Source: Paracoccaceae bacterium
GTDB lineage: Bacteria > Pseudomonadota > Alphaproteobacteria > Rhodobacterales > Rhodobacteraceae
Assembly (NCBI GenBank): GCA_007129775.1
Contig: SKUV01000399.1
Span: 1-6,095 of the forward strand
DNA length: 6,095 bases
Direction of reading: 5' to 3'
Shown here: positions 5,846 through 6,095 of the stretch, in pieces
How the letters are laid out: each line of letters starts with the position of its first letter
How positions within the stretch are numbered: position 1 is the first letter of the stretch
The notes under the pieces: generated by a model
Seen by the model: the letters and a program-made list of their open reading frames with translations, nothing else
The model's database searches: none
Told to the model about the DNA's origin: nothing
Translations under genes and position numbers: made by a program

Positions 5846-6073
5846 GCGGAGCCCTGCCTGTCCGGGGTGCATGATCGACAGCTATCACGGTTTTCGCGCC
5901 TGCGGAAACCCGGGGGCTGCAGTCCGACGCGGGCGGGTTGACAAGATCGGATGCGCCGCGCCTGCGGGGTAACCCCCGCCGGTCGATCCACCCCGGCGCG
6001 CCCCGGATGGTGGCGGGGCAGGGCAGGTGCCGCGATGCGGATGGCAAGGCCGGGTCATGGATAAGAAGGAAAA

Positions 6074-6095
6074 TGGTGGGCGACCCTGGAATCGA
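6074..6095 (-). tRNA. 3' end of a tRNA gene, probably tRNA-Val (partial)
   Basis: Read on the minus strand, the edge gives the last bases of the T-loop (TCGATT), the T-stem 3' strand CCAGG, the acceptor 3' strand GTCGCCC, discriminator A and an encoded CCA ending at 6074. The 5' acceptor strand would therefore be GGGCGAC or a near variant, which together with A73 is usual for proteobacterial tRNA-Val. The anticodon lies outside the window, so the identity is tentative. TTTT follows the CCA directly and may help termination. The tRNA is transcribed in the same direction as the genes that follow. Confidence 0.8.

Larger units (their letters stand above)
5750..6073. other. Intergenic stretch between the tRNA and the exported-protein gene
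   Basis: I find no convincing gene here; the open frames on both strands are Arg/Pro/Gly-rich shadows. It should contain the promoter of the exported-protein gene, but I could not find a good sigma-70 pair: TGATAG (minus, 5888-5883 area) has only a weak TTTCCG partner at short spacing. Structured elements are the leader hairpins at 5774-5845 and a separate hairpin at 5964-5979 (GCGGGG / CCCCGC, 4-nt loop) with no T-run. CCGGATGC appears at 5773 and again at 5824. Confidence 0.6.

Noticed and set aside
4736..5941. 401-codon plus-strand frame opposite the aldolase and exported-protein genes
   Set aside because: It spans two real minus-strand genes and their leaders; composition is Arg/Ala/Gly-rich with no family signature.
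5939..5944. TTGACA on the plus strand as a promoter
   Set aside because: No -10-like hexamer follows at 16-18 bp and there is no plus-strand gene to drive; it would run into the tRNA antisense.
5964..5979. GCGGGG/CCCCGC hairpin as terminator of the tRNA
   Set aside because: It lies about 95 bp past the tRNA end and has no T-run on the minus strand.
5673..6047. 124-codon minus-strand frame in the gap before the exported-protein gene
   Set aside because: Overlaps the signal-peptide region of the real gene in another frame; Arg/Gly/Pro/Ser-rich composition and no family signature.

Overview
The window is GC-rich (roughly two thirds G+C by eye). Its five protein genes all lie on the minus strand, so transcription runs from high to low coordinates. 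Composition, codon use and the protein types suggest an alphaproteobacterium. The closest matches I can recall come from the Rhodobacteraceae/Paracoccus group, but this placement is inference because no marker gene is complete here.

Layout in transcription order. The right edge (6095 to 6074) is the 3' end of a tRNA gene, including an encoded CCA, with acceptor-stem sequence typical of tRNA-Val. A 324-bp stretch without a convincing gene follows. Its part nearest the next gene holds three adjacent GC-rich hairpins. Next is a small exported protein of unknown function (5749-5111). After 55 bp comes a fold-type III PLP enzyme of the DSD1/D-threonine aldolase family (5055-3919), which looks most like 3-hydroxy-D-aspartate (beta-hydroxyaspartate) aldolase. 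An AT-rich 153-bp gap (3766-3918) precedes a GntR/FadR-type (FCD domain) regulator (3765-3010). A second, partly AT-rich gap of 80 bp leads to 5-dehydro-4-deoxyglucarate dehydratase, kdgD (2929-1979). 43 bp further on is a 636-residue family 5 ('peptide/nickel') ABC substrate-binding protein (1935-25). The window ends just past its stop, where permease and ATPase genes would be expected.

How they fit together: regulator, kdgD and binding protein look like the start of a sugar-acid (glucarate/galactarate or upstream uronate) uptake and catabolism locus. KdgD converts 5-dehydro-4-deoxy-D-glucarate to 2,5-dioxopentanoate, which joins the TCA cycle after oxidation to 2-oxoglutarate. The binding protein would capture the substrate or a precursor. 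The FCD regulator probably controls the locus. An RTATGATR motif occurs once before kdgD and twice, as an inverted pair, before the regulator gene, which makes it the best operator candidate. The aldolase and the exported protein have no evident link to this pathway and may form a separate unit next to the tRNA.

I see no CRISPR array, insertion sequence, integrase or phage gene, and no clearly novel multi-gene defence or mobile system. The more unusual points are the pairing of a peptide-type binding protein with kdgD, the stand-alone hydroxyaspartate-aldolase-like gene, the shared operator-like motif, and the structured leader of the unknown exported protein.
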